From assembly GCF_036237315.1 (NCBI RefSeq), contig NZ_CP108356.1, positions 1,302,001 through 1,366,000 of the forward strand: DNA of 64,000 nucleotides, written 5' to 3'. Shown one piece after another: positions 33,473-42,220 of this stretch. Source of the DNA: Streptomyces sp. NBC_01351 (GTDB lineage: Bacteria > Actinomycetota > Actinomycetes > Streptomycetales > Streptomycetaceae). A model generated the notes under the pieces. The model saw only the letters and a list, made by a program, of their open reading frames with translations, ran no database searches and was not told where the DNA came from. The stretch's first letter is position 1, and each line of letters begins with the position of its first letter. Position numbers and translations under genes: made by a program.

Positions 33473-33491
33473 GACCTGCGACTCTTTCGAG

Positions 33492-33565
<74 letters not shown>

Positions 33566-33659
33566 ATGCCCGCTGACCTGGGGTTTCCCCTGGTTGCAGG
33601 CGCAGGAGAACAATACCGCACTTCGCGGGGTGGTCGCGCGCACCTTTCCCGGGGCCCGC

Positions 33660-34025
33660 TCAGCCCCTGTCGCCGGCGGTCAGCTCCGGGTGGGCGGCGG
33701 CCAGCCGTTTCGGGGCGGCCTGGAGCCAGGAGTCGGTCAGGATGGCGCGCAGCTCGTGCGTGTCCTGCACCGCCGCCAGGCGGACCCGGAGCCAGGCGTA
33801 GTTGTCGTCGTGGCCCTCACGCACGAAGAACTTCTCCGGCTCCGCCTCGATCAGCTCCGCCCGGTCCTCTTTCGGGCATTTCACCCCGATCGACGTGTCG
33901 TCGTCGGCCAGGGACACGAAGATCTTCCCGCTCACCCGGAAGGTCGGCATGCCCCAGGCGAGCTTTTCGCTGCTGTCCGGGAGCGACAGCGCGATCGTGC
34001 GGACGTCCTGTGCGGTCGTGGCCAT
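33660..34025 (-). CDS. MmcQ/YjbR-family protein
   Basis: 121 aa, the standard size for this CyaY-like double-wing fold. Family patterns: VRTIALSLPDSSEKLAWGMPTFRVSGKIFVSL near the N-terminus and NYAWLRVRLAAVQDTHELRAILTDSW in the second half. ATG 34025 has GAGGAG about eight bases upstream. The biochemical role is unknown; members are proposed DNA-binding or repair accessory proteins. It stands alone between tRNA-Pro and the conservon. Confidence 0.85.
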   Translation of the reverse strand: MATTAQDVRTIALSLPDSSEKLAWGMPTFRVSGKIFVSLADDDTSIGVKCPKEDRAELIEAEPEKFFVREGHDDNYAWLRVRLAAVQDTHELRAILTDSWLQAAPKRLAAAHPELTAGDRG

Positions 34026-34122
34026 CCCGCGGCTCCTCTCCGGCCGCCGGCGGATCCAGGCACCGGCGAAACCCGTCCCACGACCGTAGACCCCGCCACC
34101 GACAGTCGCGCCCGGACGGGGC

Positions 34123-34668
34123 TCACGCCCGCCGGTCCTCCCTCTCGTGCAGCAGTCCCACCAGCTCCGCGGCGAGCGCCTTCGCCGTGGCCAAACCCTC
34201 CGTGCCCCAGCGCCGGGGGACCACGTCCACCGCGCAGACCGTGCCCAGGACGATCCCGCGCCGGTCCGTGAGCGGCGCGCCCACGTACGAACGCACCCCG
34301 CTCTCGTCGACGACCGCGTTGCCCGCGAAGCGCGCGAAGTCCCGTACGTCCTCCAGTACCAGCGCCCGCCTGCGCACCACCACGTGCGGGCAGTAGCCGT
34401 GGTCGCGGGGCAGGACCCGCGCCGGGTAGCCGCTCGCCGGGGCGGCGGCCGTGTGGTGCAGGCCGGCGAAGAACTGCCGTTCCTCGTCGATGAAGTTGAC
34501 CCCCGCGTACGGAGCGTCGAGGGCGTCGGACACCCGGCGCGCGAACGCGTCGAGCTCGGGGTCGGTCCGCTCCCCCAGGCTCAGCTCGCGCAGCCGGACG
34601 ACGCGCGCGGGCGCCTCCCGGTCCACGGGCGTGAGCAGCAGGTGTCCGGTCGATTCGTAGTAGGTCAT
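34123..34668 (-). CDS. GAF-domain protein closing the conservon
   Basis: 181 aa. One GAF domain spans most of the protein: LDAPYAGVNFIDEERQFFAGL, GYCPHVVVRRRALVLEDVRDF and YVGAPLTDRRGIVLGTVCAVD. Its ATG overlaps the stop of cvnD as ATGA, so it is the fifth gene of the conservon operon. GAF domains bind small ligands or haem, or mediate dimers; here it may sense the signal passed to, or read the state of, the CvnD GTPase. No output domain is attached. Confidence 0.88.
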   Translation of the reverse strand: MTYYESTGHLLLTPVDREAPARVVRLRELSLGERTDPELDAFARRVSDALDAPYAGVNFIDEERQFFAGLHHTAAAPASGYPARVLPRDHGYCPHVVVRRRALVLEDVRDFARFAGNAVVDESGVRSYVGAPLTDRRGIVLGTVCAVDVVPRRWGTEGLATAKALAAELVGLLHEREDRRA

Positions 34669-35261
34669 GGCGGTTCCCCCGACTCGTTGGACAGGCACAG
34701 CAGATGGCGGACGAGGGCGGCGAGCGTGCCCGTCCCGGAGCTGGTCAGGCGCGCGTCGCACCGTACGACGGGCACCTCGGGCCCGAGCCCCACCGCCTCG
34801 CGGACCTCGTCGGGCGCGTAGCGGTGGGCCTCGTCGAACTCGTTGACGGCGAGGACGAAGGCGATCCCGCGCCGCTCGAAGAAGTCCACGGCGGGGAAGC
34901 AGTCGGCGAGCCGGCGCGTGTCGGCGAGCACCACGGCCCCTAGGGCGCCCGCGCACATCTCCTCCCACAGGAACCAGAAGCGGTGTTGGCCGGGCGTGCC
35001 GAAGAGGTAGAGGACGTGCTGCTCGTCCAGGGTGATCCGGCCGAAGTCGAGTGCGACGGTGGTCGTGGACTTCCCCTCGACGCCGTACAGCGGGTCGTCG
35101 TCCGCGCCCAGGTCGCTGAGCAGCTCCTCCGTGCTCAGCGGCTCGATCTCGCTCACCGCGCCCACGAAGGTGGTCTTGCCCGCGCCGAACCCGCCCGCGA
35201 CCAGGATCTTCAAGGTCACGGGCGCGGTCGCCGGGGTGTCACAGTCGCTTGCGTAGGCCAT
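34665..35261 (-). CDS. cvnD: Conservon small GTPase CvnD
   Basis: 198 aa. P-loop GGFGAGKTTF near residue 24, switch region STTTVALDFGRI, G3 motif FGTPGQHRF (DxxG variant), and G4 AVNEFD in place of NKxD. This matches the ATP/GTP-binding proteins of Streptomyces conservons, related to MglA/Ras-like GTPases, which form a membrane complex with CvnA, B and C resembling eukaryotic G-protein signalling. The start overlaps cvnC by 23 bp. Confidence 0.93.
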   Translation of the reverse strand: MAYASDCDTPATAPVTLKILVAGGFGAGKTTFVGAVSEIEPLSTEELLSDLGADDDPLYGVEGKSTTTVALDFGRITLDEQHVLYLFGTPGQHRFWFLWEEMCAGALGAVVLADTRRLADCFPAVDFFERRGIAFVLAVNEFDEAHRYAPDEVREAVGLGPEVPVVRCDARLTSSGTGTLAALVRHLLCLSNESGEPP

Positions 35262-35709
35262 CGAGCACCGCCCGGAGCAGGTTCTGGTCGGCGGCGGCGT
35301 ACACGTCGCCGCCGATCCCGGGGAAAGGAACGGTCGTCGGCCCGGCGCCGGCCGCGGGGACCGGGAACCGGGGCGCTTGGGCCACGACGGCCCCGTGTTC
35401 CATCAGGTCGGCCAGCAGCACCTTCACCACCGCCGCCGGCAGCCGCAGCTGCCCGGCCGCCTCGGCGACCGTGACCGCCGCGGTTCCGGCGCAGATCCGC
35501 AGCGCGAGGGTGTGCTCGGCCCCGAGCGGGACGCGCGGCCGCACACCGGTCGCGGTCACCAAAGACAGCAGGTCGAGCGCGACGCCCGGCCGGGTGCGGC
35601 CGCCGCTGGCCGTGTACGGGCGCATCACCCGGCCCGCCGAGTCGTCGAGCCAGGGTGTGTCCCGGTACGAGCTTCCCCGCGCGTAGGCCCCCCTCGCGCG
35701 GGCCCTCAT
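35239..35709 (-). CDS. cvnC: Conservon protein CvnC (DUF742)
   Basis: 156 aa. The DUF742 signature is clear: RVMRPYTASGGRTRPGVALDLLSLV near the N-terminus and LPAAVVKVLLADLMEHGAVV, a winged-helix-like segment, in the middle. The end reads YAAADQNLLRAVLDGLRKRL. The start overlaps the cvnB stop by four bases. In conservons this protein links the kinase-like CvnA to the GTPase CvnD. The first 25 residues are Arg/Ala-rich and may be trimmed if an internal start is used. Confidence 0.92.
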   Translation of the reverse strand: MRARARGAYARGSSYRDTPWLDDSAGRVMRPYTASGGRTRPGVALDLLSLVTATGVRPRVPLGAEHTLALRICAGTAAVTVAEAAGQLRLPAAVVKVLLADLMEHGAVVAQAPRFPVPAAGAGPTTVPFPGIGGDVYAAADQNLLRAVLDGLRKRL

Positions 35710-36140
35710 CGCTCCGGGTCGGCGGCGGGCCGCCGCGGCGGGGCCGCCAGGTACGGCCGTACGCTCTTGACCAGCATCGCCATCTCGTACCCGAGCACGC
35801 CGGCGTCGGCCTCGCGGTCGGCGAGCACCGCCAGGCAGGTGCCGGAGCCGGCGGCGGAGACGAAGACGAGCGCGGTGTCGAGCTCGACCACGACCTGCCG
35901 TACCTCCGCGCCGTCCCCGAAGCGGGCACCGGCGCTGCGGCCGAGCGAGTAGAGCCCGGAAGCGAGGGCCGCCATGTGATCGGCGCTGTCCGGGTCCAGC
36001 CCGTGTACGCAGGTCACGAGCCCGTCGGCGGTGAGCAGTACGGCACTGCGCGTGTACGGCACGCGCTGCACCAGGCCGCTGAGCAGCCAGTCGAGGTCCG
36101 AGAGCCGGCTGCCGGTCTTGGTCGCCACTTCGCCGCCCAT
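35706..36140 (-). CDS. cvnB: Conservon roadblock/LC7 protein CvnB
   Basis: 144 aa from ATG 36140. The roadblock/LC7 fold is visible: LDWLLSGLVQRVPYTRSAVLLTADGLV, DHMAALASGLYSLGRSAGARFG and VSAAGSGTCLAVLADREADAG. MglB-like roadblock proteins act as activators of their partner GTPase, so this one probably works on CvnD. It follows cvnA by 92 bp that contain short repeats, and overlaps cvnC. Confidence 0.93.
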   Translation of the reverse strand: MGGEVATKTGSRLSDLDWLLSGLVQRVPYTRSAVLLTADGLVTCVHGLDPDSADHMAALASGLYSLGRSAGARFGDGAEVRQVVVELDTALVFVSAAGSGTCLAVLADREADAGVLGYEMAMLVKSVRPYLAAPPRRPAADPER

Positions 36141-36173
36141 GGGGGTGCGCTCCTTGCCGAGGTGAGGGGTCTG

Positions 36174-36225
36174 AATCCGGATCGGGATCCGGACCGGGAT
36201 CTGCATCGGGATCCGGACCGGGGAG
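36174..36225. repeat. Short direct repeats between cvnA and cvnB
   Basis: A run of GATCCGGA-C/T-CGGGATC units with roughly 12-18 bp spacing fills the short gap between the two genes. The tract can form competing hairpins and may set the cvnA to cvnB expression ratio. Confidence 0.5.
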
Positions 36226-36232
36226 GTCCGGG

Positions 36233-38146
36233 TCATGCCTGGTTCTCCGACTGCGCGAGGCCGAAGCCCCGCTGGAAGGCGGCCATCAGGCCGGGGTCGT
36301 GCACGGGCTGCTGCTCGGCGTCGTCCACGGCCCGCCGGGGCGCGGGCGCCTCGCGCAGCTGGGGCGCGAGATGCTGCTGCGCCCGCCGCCGAGGCAGCTC
36401 GGGCCGCCGCCCGTCCCCACCCCTCTCGGCCGCCGCTGCGGTCGGGGAGGGTGCCGAGGCCGTGGCTCCGGCCCGCCGCACCGGCAGCGGTGGGGGCGCC
36501 TCGACCCCGGTACGGGGCGCGGGCAGGTGTGCGGCCGCAGGGCCGGGGCCGGTCCCGGCTGCGGAAACGGGCGCGGAGCCGGACAGGGGCGCGGAACCGT
36601 ACCCGGGCACGGGGTCGCTCTCCGGTACGGGCCGCTCCGGAGCAGCGGAGGCCCCGTCCTGGTCCGGAGCGGTGGCGGGCCGGGCAAGGTCGAAGGCGGC
36701 CGAGGCCCCGGCCCGGTCCGGAGGCGTGGCGGCCCGGACAGGGTTCGCGGCGGCGGAGGCCCTGTCGCGCTCCGGAGGCGTGGCGGCCCCGACAGGGTCC
36801 GCGGTGGCGGAGGCCCAGGCTGCATCGGGGGTCCTGGACGGCCCGGCAGGGTCCGGGGCACTGGCGGGCGCCCAGGACGGGGGCGGGGTCGGCATGGGGA
36901 CCGGCTCCAGGCGGGGCGGCGGTGGCGCCGTCGTCTGGGTGGCGGCGGCCGCGCCCAAGAGTTCCTGCGGCAGCACCAGCACCGCGAGCACCCCGCCGTA
37001 GATGTTCGACTTCAGTTCGACGGCGATCCCGTGCCGACGGGCCAGCGCCGAGACCACGTACAACCCGATCCGCCCGTCGGCGAGCAGGTGCCGGACGCTG
37101 ATCTGGTCGGGGTCGCCGAGCAGGGCGTTCATCCGGTGCTGTTCCTCGGCCGGCATGCCCAGCCCCCGGTCCTCCACCTCGACCGCGATCCCGGCGGTGA
37201 CCCGTTCGGCGCGCAGCACCACATCGGTGTCGGGGGCGGAGAACACCGTGGCGTTCTCGACCAGTTCGGCCAGCAGGTGCACCACGTCCGCGACGGCGTG
37301 CCCGCGCACGCTGCCGCCCGCCGGGGGCACCACCTTGACCCGGGTGTACTGCTCGACCTCCGCGACGGAGGAGCGCAGCACTTCGCTCAGGTCGATGGGC
37401 CGCGTCCACTGGCGGCGGCTCGCGGCGCCCCCGAGCACGGCAAGGTTCTCGGCGTGGCGGCGGATGCGGGTGGCGAGGTGGTCGACGTGGAAGAGCTCCC
37501 TGAGCAGGTCCGGGTCCTCGACCGTGTCCTCCAGGTCGTCCAGCAGTGAGATCTCGCGGTGCACGAGGGACTGCAGCCGGCGCGCGAGGTTGACGAAGAC
37601 CTCCACCTTCCGCTCGCTGTCCGAGGGCGCCGCCGGTCCGGCCAGCCGTACGAGCGTCAGGTGCGCCTGCTCGCGGGCGGCGCGCAGCTCCTGCGAGAGC
37701 AGCCAGAACTCGTCGATCCCCGCCGGGTCCCCGCCGAGCCCGGGCCCCGTCGGGCCGCCGCCGCGGACCGTACACGGCGGGGTCTCGCCCCGCTCCAGCC
37801 GGTCGGCGACGGTGCGCAGCTCCTGGCGGCCGCGCACGCTGGAGCGGCGCAGGGCCTCGCACCGGTCACGGACGGCCTTGGCGGTGCGCTGGGCCCCGAG
37901 CAGCGCCGCCGCGAGGGCGCCGACCACCAGCAGGGCGCAGCCGGTGAGCACCGGCCACAGCCGGGCGTCCCGGTCCCCGGCGCCCCCGCCGAGCTGCAGG
38001 GTGAAGATCACGGCGGCGGCCCCGCTGAGCCCGGCGGCGAGCGTGGGCAGCACGGCGGAGCGGATCAGCTGGGGCCGTATCTGCCGGCCGGGGCCGGTGG
38101 CGGCGTGTCTCGACGGGGCGTGGCGGGCTGCGCGGAGTCCGGACAT
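36233..38146 (-). CDS. cvnA: Conservon sensor kinase-like protein CvnA
   Basis: 637 aa from ATG 38146. Two membrane helices near the N-terminus (about 35-60 and 75-98) are followed by a nitrate/sulphonate-sensor-type coiled region and a HATPase_c domain: N box [21 protein letters not shown]1 DRGLGMP, G2 [18 protein letters not shown] canonical phosphoacceptor His block is weak, as in other CvnA proteins. The last 200 residues are Pro/Ala/Arg-rich and disordered, with 18-residue tandem repeats. It is the membrane component of the G-protein-like conservon complex. Confidence 0.92.
   Translation of the reverse strand: MSGLRAARHAPSRHAATGPGRQIRPQLIRSAVLPTLAAGLSGAAAVIFTLQLGGGAGDRDARLWPVLTGCALLVVGALAAALLGAQRTAKAVRDRCEALRRSSVRGRQELRTVADRLERGETPPCTVRGGGPTGPGLGGDPAGIDEFWLLSQELRAAREQAHLTLVRLAGPAAPSDSERKVEVFVNLARRLQSLVHREISLLDDLEDTVEDPDLLRELFHVDHLATRIRRHAENLAVLGGAASRRQWTRPIDLSEVLRSSVAEVEQYTRVKVVPPAGGSVRGHAVADVVHLLAELVENATVFSAPDTDVVLRAERVTAGIAVEVEDRGLGMPAEEQHRMNALLGDPDQISVRHLLADGRIGLYVVSALARRHGIAVELKSNIYGGVLAVLVLPQELLGAAAATQTTAPPPPRLEPVPMPTPPPSWAPASAPDPAGPSRTPDAAWASATADPVGAATPPERDRASAAANPVRAATPPDRAGASAAFDLARPATAPDQDGASAAPERPVPESDPVPGYGSAPLSGSAPVSAAGTGPGPAAAHLPAPRTGVEAPPPLPVRRAGATASAPSPTAAAAERGGDGRRPELPRRRAQQHLAPQLREAPAPRRAVDDAEQQPVHDPGLMAAFQRGFGLAQSENQA
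36663..36824 (-). repeat. Three 54-bp tandem repeats inside cvnA
   Basis: Units at 36663-36716, 36717-36770 and 36771-36824, in frame, encode an 18-residue motif of the form PV-AATPP-R--ASAA. The last two units are almost identical and the first is diverged. A partial fourth unit precedes them. They lie in the disordered C-terminal tail. Confidence 0.75.
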
Positions 38147-38470
38147 CTGCGTCCTCGGTACGTGGGGCCCGGCCCCCAGCGTTCCCGGGGCCCGGTGTTG
38201 ATCACCGGATACCCACGCTAGACCGCACCGTCCCGCCCCGGACGGCCAGTTGAGGAACTTGGCGGGGGTGCTTCCCGCTCCCGGTGGAGCGCTCGCACGA
38301 CAGCCCGAATGCGCCGGGAGCGCGTACGCCCGCGGCCCGGCAGGAGTGCGCCCGCGAGGCCGACACGCCGGCCGGGCCGCCCGCCGGACCGCCCGCCGGG
38401 CCATCCGCCGGGCGCAACGCCTCGGGCGCGCCCGCCGGACACCCCTCAGAGCCTCGGGGACGGCTCCCGT
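38147..38470. other. Intergenic region upstream of cvnA
   Basis: About 320 bp that hold the cvnA leader and the tail end of the convergent-facing region of the hydrolase gene. Extremely G+C-rich. No RNA structure, operator or small gene that I can defend. Confidence 0.4.
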
Positions 38471-39685
38471 CTACGTACCCACGGCCTCCGGCTCGCCCCG
38501 CCCCGCCGGGGCGGGCGCCGCGGCCGGGGCCTTCGCGGCCACCGGGGCGGATCCCGCCGACAGCACGGGGGCCGATCCGGCCGCCACGAAGGGACGCCAC
38601 CACGCCTGGTCGGGGGCGTCGGCCGCGCCGGGTTCGAACGGCTGGCCCGGGATCGGCAGGGCCACGGCCGCCCCCGCCGCCTCGGCGGCGGCGACGGTTC
38701 CCTCACCGGGCTCGTCCCACGGGTGCAGGGCCAGGTTGAAGGTGCCCCAGTGGATCGGCAGCATCACACCGTGCGGAACGCCGCCCTGGAGGTCGAGGTG
38801 GGCGCGCATGCCCTCCTCCGGGGTCATGTGGATGTCGGGCCAGTACTCCGAGTAGGCGCCGATCTGGATCATCGTGGCGTCGAAGGGGCCGTGCTCGGCG
38901 CCGATCTCCTCGAAGCCCGGGAAGTAGCCGGTGTCCCCGCTGTGGTAGATCCGGTGCTCGTCTCCCGCGACCACCCAGGACGCCCACAGGGTGTGCTGCT
39001 GGTTGCGCAGGCCGCGGCCACAGAAGTGCCGGGCGGGGGTCGCGGTCAGGGAGAGCCCGGCGATCTTGGTGGTCTCGTTCCAGTCCAGCTCGTGCAGCCG
39101 GTCGGCCGGGACGCCCCAGCGCTCCAGGTGCGCGCCGACGCCCAGCGGGACGGCGAAGACCGTGTCCGTACCGGCCAGCGCCTTGATCGTCGGCAGGTCG
39201 AGGTGGTCGTAGTGGTCGTGCGAGATGACCACCACGTCCACAGCGCCGAGGGAGGCCAGCGGGACCGGTACGGGGTGCAGCCGCTTGGGCCCGGCGAAGG
39301 GGAAGGGGGAGCACCGCTCGCCCCAGACCGGGTCGAACAGCACCCGGCGCCCGTCGATCTCCGCGAGCACGCTGGAGTGGCCCATCCAGGTCAGGCGCAG
39401 GCCGCTGACCGGCGGCTTCGCCAGCTCCGCGAGCGTGGTCGGGTAGACCGGGATCGGCGCGGCGGGAGCCCTGCGGACCCGCTGCTCCCGGTGGAAGTAG
39501 ATCTTGGCGAACTCCGCCATCGAGCCGGAGGGCCTGTTCCGGGCCCCGACCGGGTTCTGGAAGATTCCGTCGGCGAAGTTCGGCGAGCGGCGGATCCGCT
39601 CCAGCCGGGCGCCTGAGGGGTCCGCGCCGAAGGCTTCGGGCCGCAGGGCACGCAGCCGGGGACGCAAGGGACGGGAGCCGGTCAA
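38471..39685 (-). CDS. Metallo-beta-lactamase-fold hydrolase (NAPE-PLD/UlaG-like)
   Basis: 404 aa from a TTG with GGAGG six bases upstream. The zinc motif HDHYDHLDL (HxHxDH) is near residue 155. Further ligands are probable in ATPARHFCGRG and YHSGDTGYFPGF, with a final His in LPIHWGTF. The N-terminal region (LRLTWMGHSSVLAEIDGRRVLFDPVW) is characteristic of the NAPE-PLD-like group, which includes phospholipase D-type enzymes. The last 50 residues are an Ala/Pro-rich tail unusual for the family. Substrate unknown; a phosphodiester or lactone is likely. Confidence 0.88.
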   Translation of the reverse strand: MTGSRPLRPRLRALRPEAFGADPSGARLERIRRSPNFADGIFQNPVGARNRPSGSMAEFAKIYFHREQRVRRAPAAPIPVYPTTLAELAKPPVSGLRLTWMGHSSVLAEIDGRRVLFDPVWGERCSPFPFAGPKRLHPVPVPLASLGAVDVVVISHDHYDHLDLPTIKALAGTDTVFAVPLGVGAHLERWGVPADRLHELDWNETTKIAGLSLTATPARHFCGRGLRNQQHTLWASWVVAGDEHRIYHSGDTGYFPGFEEIGAEHGPFDATMIQIGAYSEYWPDIHMTPEEGMRAHLDLQGGVPHGVMLPIHWGTFNLALHPWDEPGEGTVAAAEAAGAAVALPIPGQPFEPGAADAPDQAWWRPFVAAGSAPVLSAGSAPVAAKAPAAAPAPAGRGEPEAVGT

Positions 39686-39805
39686 GGCGCCTCCAGGGAC
39701 GGTGCGGTCAGGACGTTCGTCGGTCTACGACCATCCCAACGCACACCGGCCCCGAAGGATTCCGCTTGCCCCGTGCGTGTCGTCCCCTCCCCCCCCTGCC
39801 GCGTC

Positions 39806-40591
39806 CTAGAGCGGCAGCAGGTCCGGGCGCTTCGCCTCCACGTGGTCCCCCGAGGACTCCCCGCGCAGCCGGCGGCCGATCCAGGGCGCCAGGTGCTCGC
39901 GCGCCCACTGGATGTTGTCCCGGGTCACGTCGACCGAGCCGCGCGGCCGCTCCGGCGGCCACGGCTGGTCGGGGTCGGCCGGCACGTCCAGCCCGAGCAC
40001 CTGAGCCGCGCGCAGCGCGACCCGGGTGTGTCCCTCGGGCGACAGGTGCAGCCGGTCGGTGTCCCACGCCCTGCGGTCCTGAACGGATTTGAGCGACCAG
40101 AGGTCGAGCACCGGGCAGTCGAAGCGGTCGGCGATGGCGCGGACGTGCACGCTGTACGTCGCCACCTTGCCCCGCAGGTGCTTGAGGACCGGTACGCCCC
40201 GGGTGTCGAAACCGGTGGTGATCACCACCCGGCCGACGGCCCCCGTGAGGTCGGCGACCGCCGCCTCGAAGCGCTCCGCCACGTCGTCCGGGTCGGTGCC
40301 GGGGCGGATGATGTCGTTGCCGCCCGCGCAGAAGGTCACGAGGTCCGGCGCGAGCGCCTTGGCCCGCGGGACCTGCTCGGCCACGATCTGGTCGAGGAGT
40401 TTGCCGCGCACGGCAAGGTTCGCGTACCGGAATTCGTCTTCCCCGTGCTCGTCGGCCAGGAGCACGGCGAGCCGGTCCGCCCAGCCGAGATACGTTTCCC
40501 CGGGTCCCGGGTCCCCCACGCCTTCGGTGAAGCTGTCCCCGATCGCCGCGTACGAGCCGATGGTCTTGAGTTTGGTCGTCGTCGCTGCCAC
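39806..40591 (-). CDS. SGNH/GDSL hydrolase
   Basis: 261 aa without a signal peptide. Block I SYAAIGDSFTEGVGDPG has the nucleophile Ser. Block II Gly is in ANLAVRGK, block III is FCAGGNDII with the oxyanion Asn, and block V is DRLHLSPEGH with catalytic Asp and His. All four catalytic elements are intact. It is probably a cytoplasmic esterase or deacylase of small esters. It stands alone with no operon partner to suggest a substrate. Confidence 0.92.
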   Translation of the reverse strand: MAATTTKLKTIGSYAAIGDSFTEGVGDPGPGETYLGWADRLAVLLADEHGEDEFRYANLAVRGKLLDQIVAEQVPRAKALAPDLVTFCAGGNDIIRPGTDPDDVAERFEAAVADLTGAVGRVVITTGFDTRGVPVLKHLRGKVATYSVHVRAIADRFDCPVLDLWSLKSVQDRRAWDTDRLHLSPEGHTRVALRAAQVLGLDVPADPDQPWPPERPRGSVDVTRDNIQWAREHLAPWIGRRLRGESSGDHVEAKRPDLLPL

Positions 40592-40686
40592 GGGACAACA
40601 TCCTTCACTCCCGTAACCAACCTACGCCAACGTAACGAGGGGTTGACGGGCCGTGATCTTCACCACCCGGGGGATTTGGAACGGGT

Positions 40687-40729
40687 ACGCGTGAGGCCGG
40701 GGCCCCCCTCGGGTCCCGGCCTCACGCGT
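40687..40729 (-). terminator. Terminator of the LysM/M23 gene
   Basis: Perfect 15-bp arms (ACGCGTGAGGCCGGG and its complement at 40715-40729) with a 13-nt loop, 26 bp beyond the stop of the peptidase gene. Confidence 0.88.
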
Positions 40730-40754
40730 GTCATCGCTCCGACGGCGGCTGCCG

Positions 40755-41708
40755 TCAGATGCTCACGCCCTTCGAGCGGAGGTAGCTCAGCGGGTCGATG
40801 TCGGAGCCGTAGGACGAGCCCGTGCGGATCTCGAAGTGGAGGTGCGGGCCGGTCGAGTTGCCGGTGGAACCGGACAGGCCGATGGTCTGGCCGCCGGTGA
40901 CGCTCTGGCCGGAGAAGACGGACAGCGAGGAGAGGTGGGCGTACTGCGAGTAGTTGCCGTCCGCGTGCCGGATGACGACCTCGTTGCCGTACGCGCCGCT
41001 CCAGCCGGCGGAGACGACGGTGCCCGCGCCGACCGCCCTGACGGTGGTGCCGGAGCTCGCGATGAAGTCGACACCGGTGTGGTAGCCCGAGGACCACATG
41101 CTGCCGGCGACCTTGTAGGCGGTGGAGACGCCACCGCCGACCGGGGACACGAACCCGGTCGCGGACTGCTTGGCGGCGGGGGCCTCGGCGGCGGATTCCT
41201 GCTGCGCCGGAGCGGCCTTCTTCGCCGGCTGCGGAGCCGTCTCGGGGGCGGCCTTCGGCGCGGTCTTCGGGGCGGCTGCCTTCGGAGCGGGCGCGGAGTC
41301 GGCCGGAGCCGCCTGGCCCGCACCGCCGAGGGTCAGCTTCAGGCCCGGGTGGATCAGCGACGGGTTGGTGCCGACGGCCTCGCGGTTGTCGGCGTAGAGC
41401 TGCTCCCAGCCGCCGGACAGGTTGCGCTCGGCGGCGATCTTCGAGAGGTAGTCGCCCGGCACGACCGTGTAGACGGTCGGCGCGGCGGTCGCGCCCTGGA
41501 GCGAGACCGGGGCCTGCGGGGCCACCACGGGGGCCACGGCGGTCGTGCCGGCCACCGCGGCGGGCGCGGCGGCCGGGGCACCGGCCGCGTGGGCGCCGGC
41601 GGCGCCCATCAGGGGCAGCGCGAGGGCTGCTCCACCGGTTCCGGCGACGGCGAAACCGCGCGATATCGAAAGGGACTTGGGGCGGCGGTGCTTACCCTTT
41701 GCAGGCAT
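40755..41708 (-). CDS. Secreted LysM-M23 peptidoglycan endopeptidase
   Basis: 317 aa from ATG 41708 (GGAGAGG upstream). A twin-basic start (KGKHRRPKSLSISR) leads into a hydrophobic signal segment ending in AGAHAAG. A LysM domain follows (about 75-130: YTVVPGDYLSKIAAERNLSGGW...NPSLIHPGLKL), then an Ala/Pro/Lys linker and an M23 domain (about 200-317). Zinc-site motifs are SGYHTGVDF (HxxxD) and GPHLHFEIR (HxH). It cleaves peptidoglycan cross-links. A c-di-AMP riboswitch directly precedes it, the arrangement known for Streptomyces cell-wall hydrolases, so high c-di-AMP should lower expression. Confidence 0.95.
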   Translation of the reverse strand: MPAKGKHRRPKSLSISRGFAVAGTGGAALALPLMGAAGAHAAGAPAAAPAAVAGTTAVAPVVAPQAPVSLQGATAAPTVYTVVPGDYLSKIAAERNLSGGWEQLYADNREAVGTNPSLIHPGLKLTLGGAGQAAPADSAPAPKAAAPKTAPKAAPETAPQPAKKAAPAQQESAAEAPAAKQSATGFVSPVGGGVSTAYKVAGSMWSSGYHTGVDFIASSGTTVRAVGAGTVVSAGWSGAYGNEVVIRHADGNYSQYAHLSSLSVFSGQSVTGGQTIGLSGSTGNSTGPHLHFEIRTGSSYGSDIDPLSYLRSKGVSI

Positions 41709-41725
41709 GGCGAATTCCTCTCCGG

Positions 41726-41913
41726 CGCCTGCGAGGTGAGCTGTCGGGTTCGGACTGGAGATGCCCGGCCGCACATGAACGGAACATGTACGGCTTCACC
41801 CCAAGCCGTCCCGGCTCCGAGTTCCGGGACAGCGGCTTACCTGGTTCCCCCGCTCCTGCCGCGCGTGAATGGTCGGGTGCGGTTTCCGGGCGGTGGCAGG
41901 ATTAGGCGATCCA
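41726..41913 (-). promoter_or_regulatory. ydaO-type c-di-AMP riboswitch
   Basis: Conserved blocks of the class are recognisable on the minus strand: CGCCTAATCC at the 5' end, AGCGGGGGAACCAGGT, TTGGGGTGAAGCCG, then CCGAACCCGACAGCTCACCT and CGCAGGCG at the 3' end. The closing stem CGCC/GGCG brings the 3' end within two bases of the ribosome-binding site GGAGAGG of the peptidase gene. Confidence 0.93.
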
Positions 41914-41928
41914 CCCGGATCGGTCGCG

Positions 41929-41958
41929 AACGTAATCCCAAACGGCCACGGGGAACAA
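41929..41958 (-). promoter_or_regulatory. Probable promoter of the riboswitch transcript
   Basis: On the minus strand TTGTTC (41958-41953) and TACGTT (41934-41929) are separated by 18 bp, a plausible sigma-HrdB promoter. Transcription would start just before the riboswitch. Confidence 0.45.
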
Positions 41959-42220
41959 GCCATGGATTTTCTGACGGAATCACAGAGGCGGTGGACCGGC
42001 TGAATTCCGGTCACCCTCCGTCCATTCCCCGCTGCCAACAACCGCTCCGACGCGGGCATTCGACTTTCGCGATCAGGCACTCACGGTCACCGTATGATCT
42101 GGCTCACGGGGACGTGCCCGATCTCGCCTCCGCTTATGGCAAGTTGTAGCCAAGTAGTGTAATTCGGACACGCGCCCCATCCGACGAGCGCGGAGAGCAC
42201 GACGAAGCGGAGGAGTTCCC

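Noticed and set aside
36663..36824. Tandem repeats as a CRISPR array
   Set aside because: Contiguous in-frame coding repeats without spacers; no cas genes in the window.
35706..37862. One continuous minus-strand frame running through the cvnA region into cvnB
   Set aside because: Only the last 144 codons (cvnB) show a fold. The rest is Arg/Pro/Ala-rich and lies in the wrong frame of cvnA.
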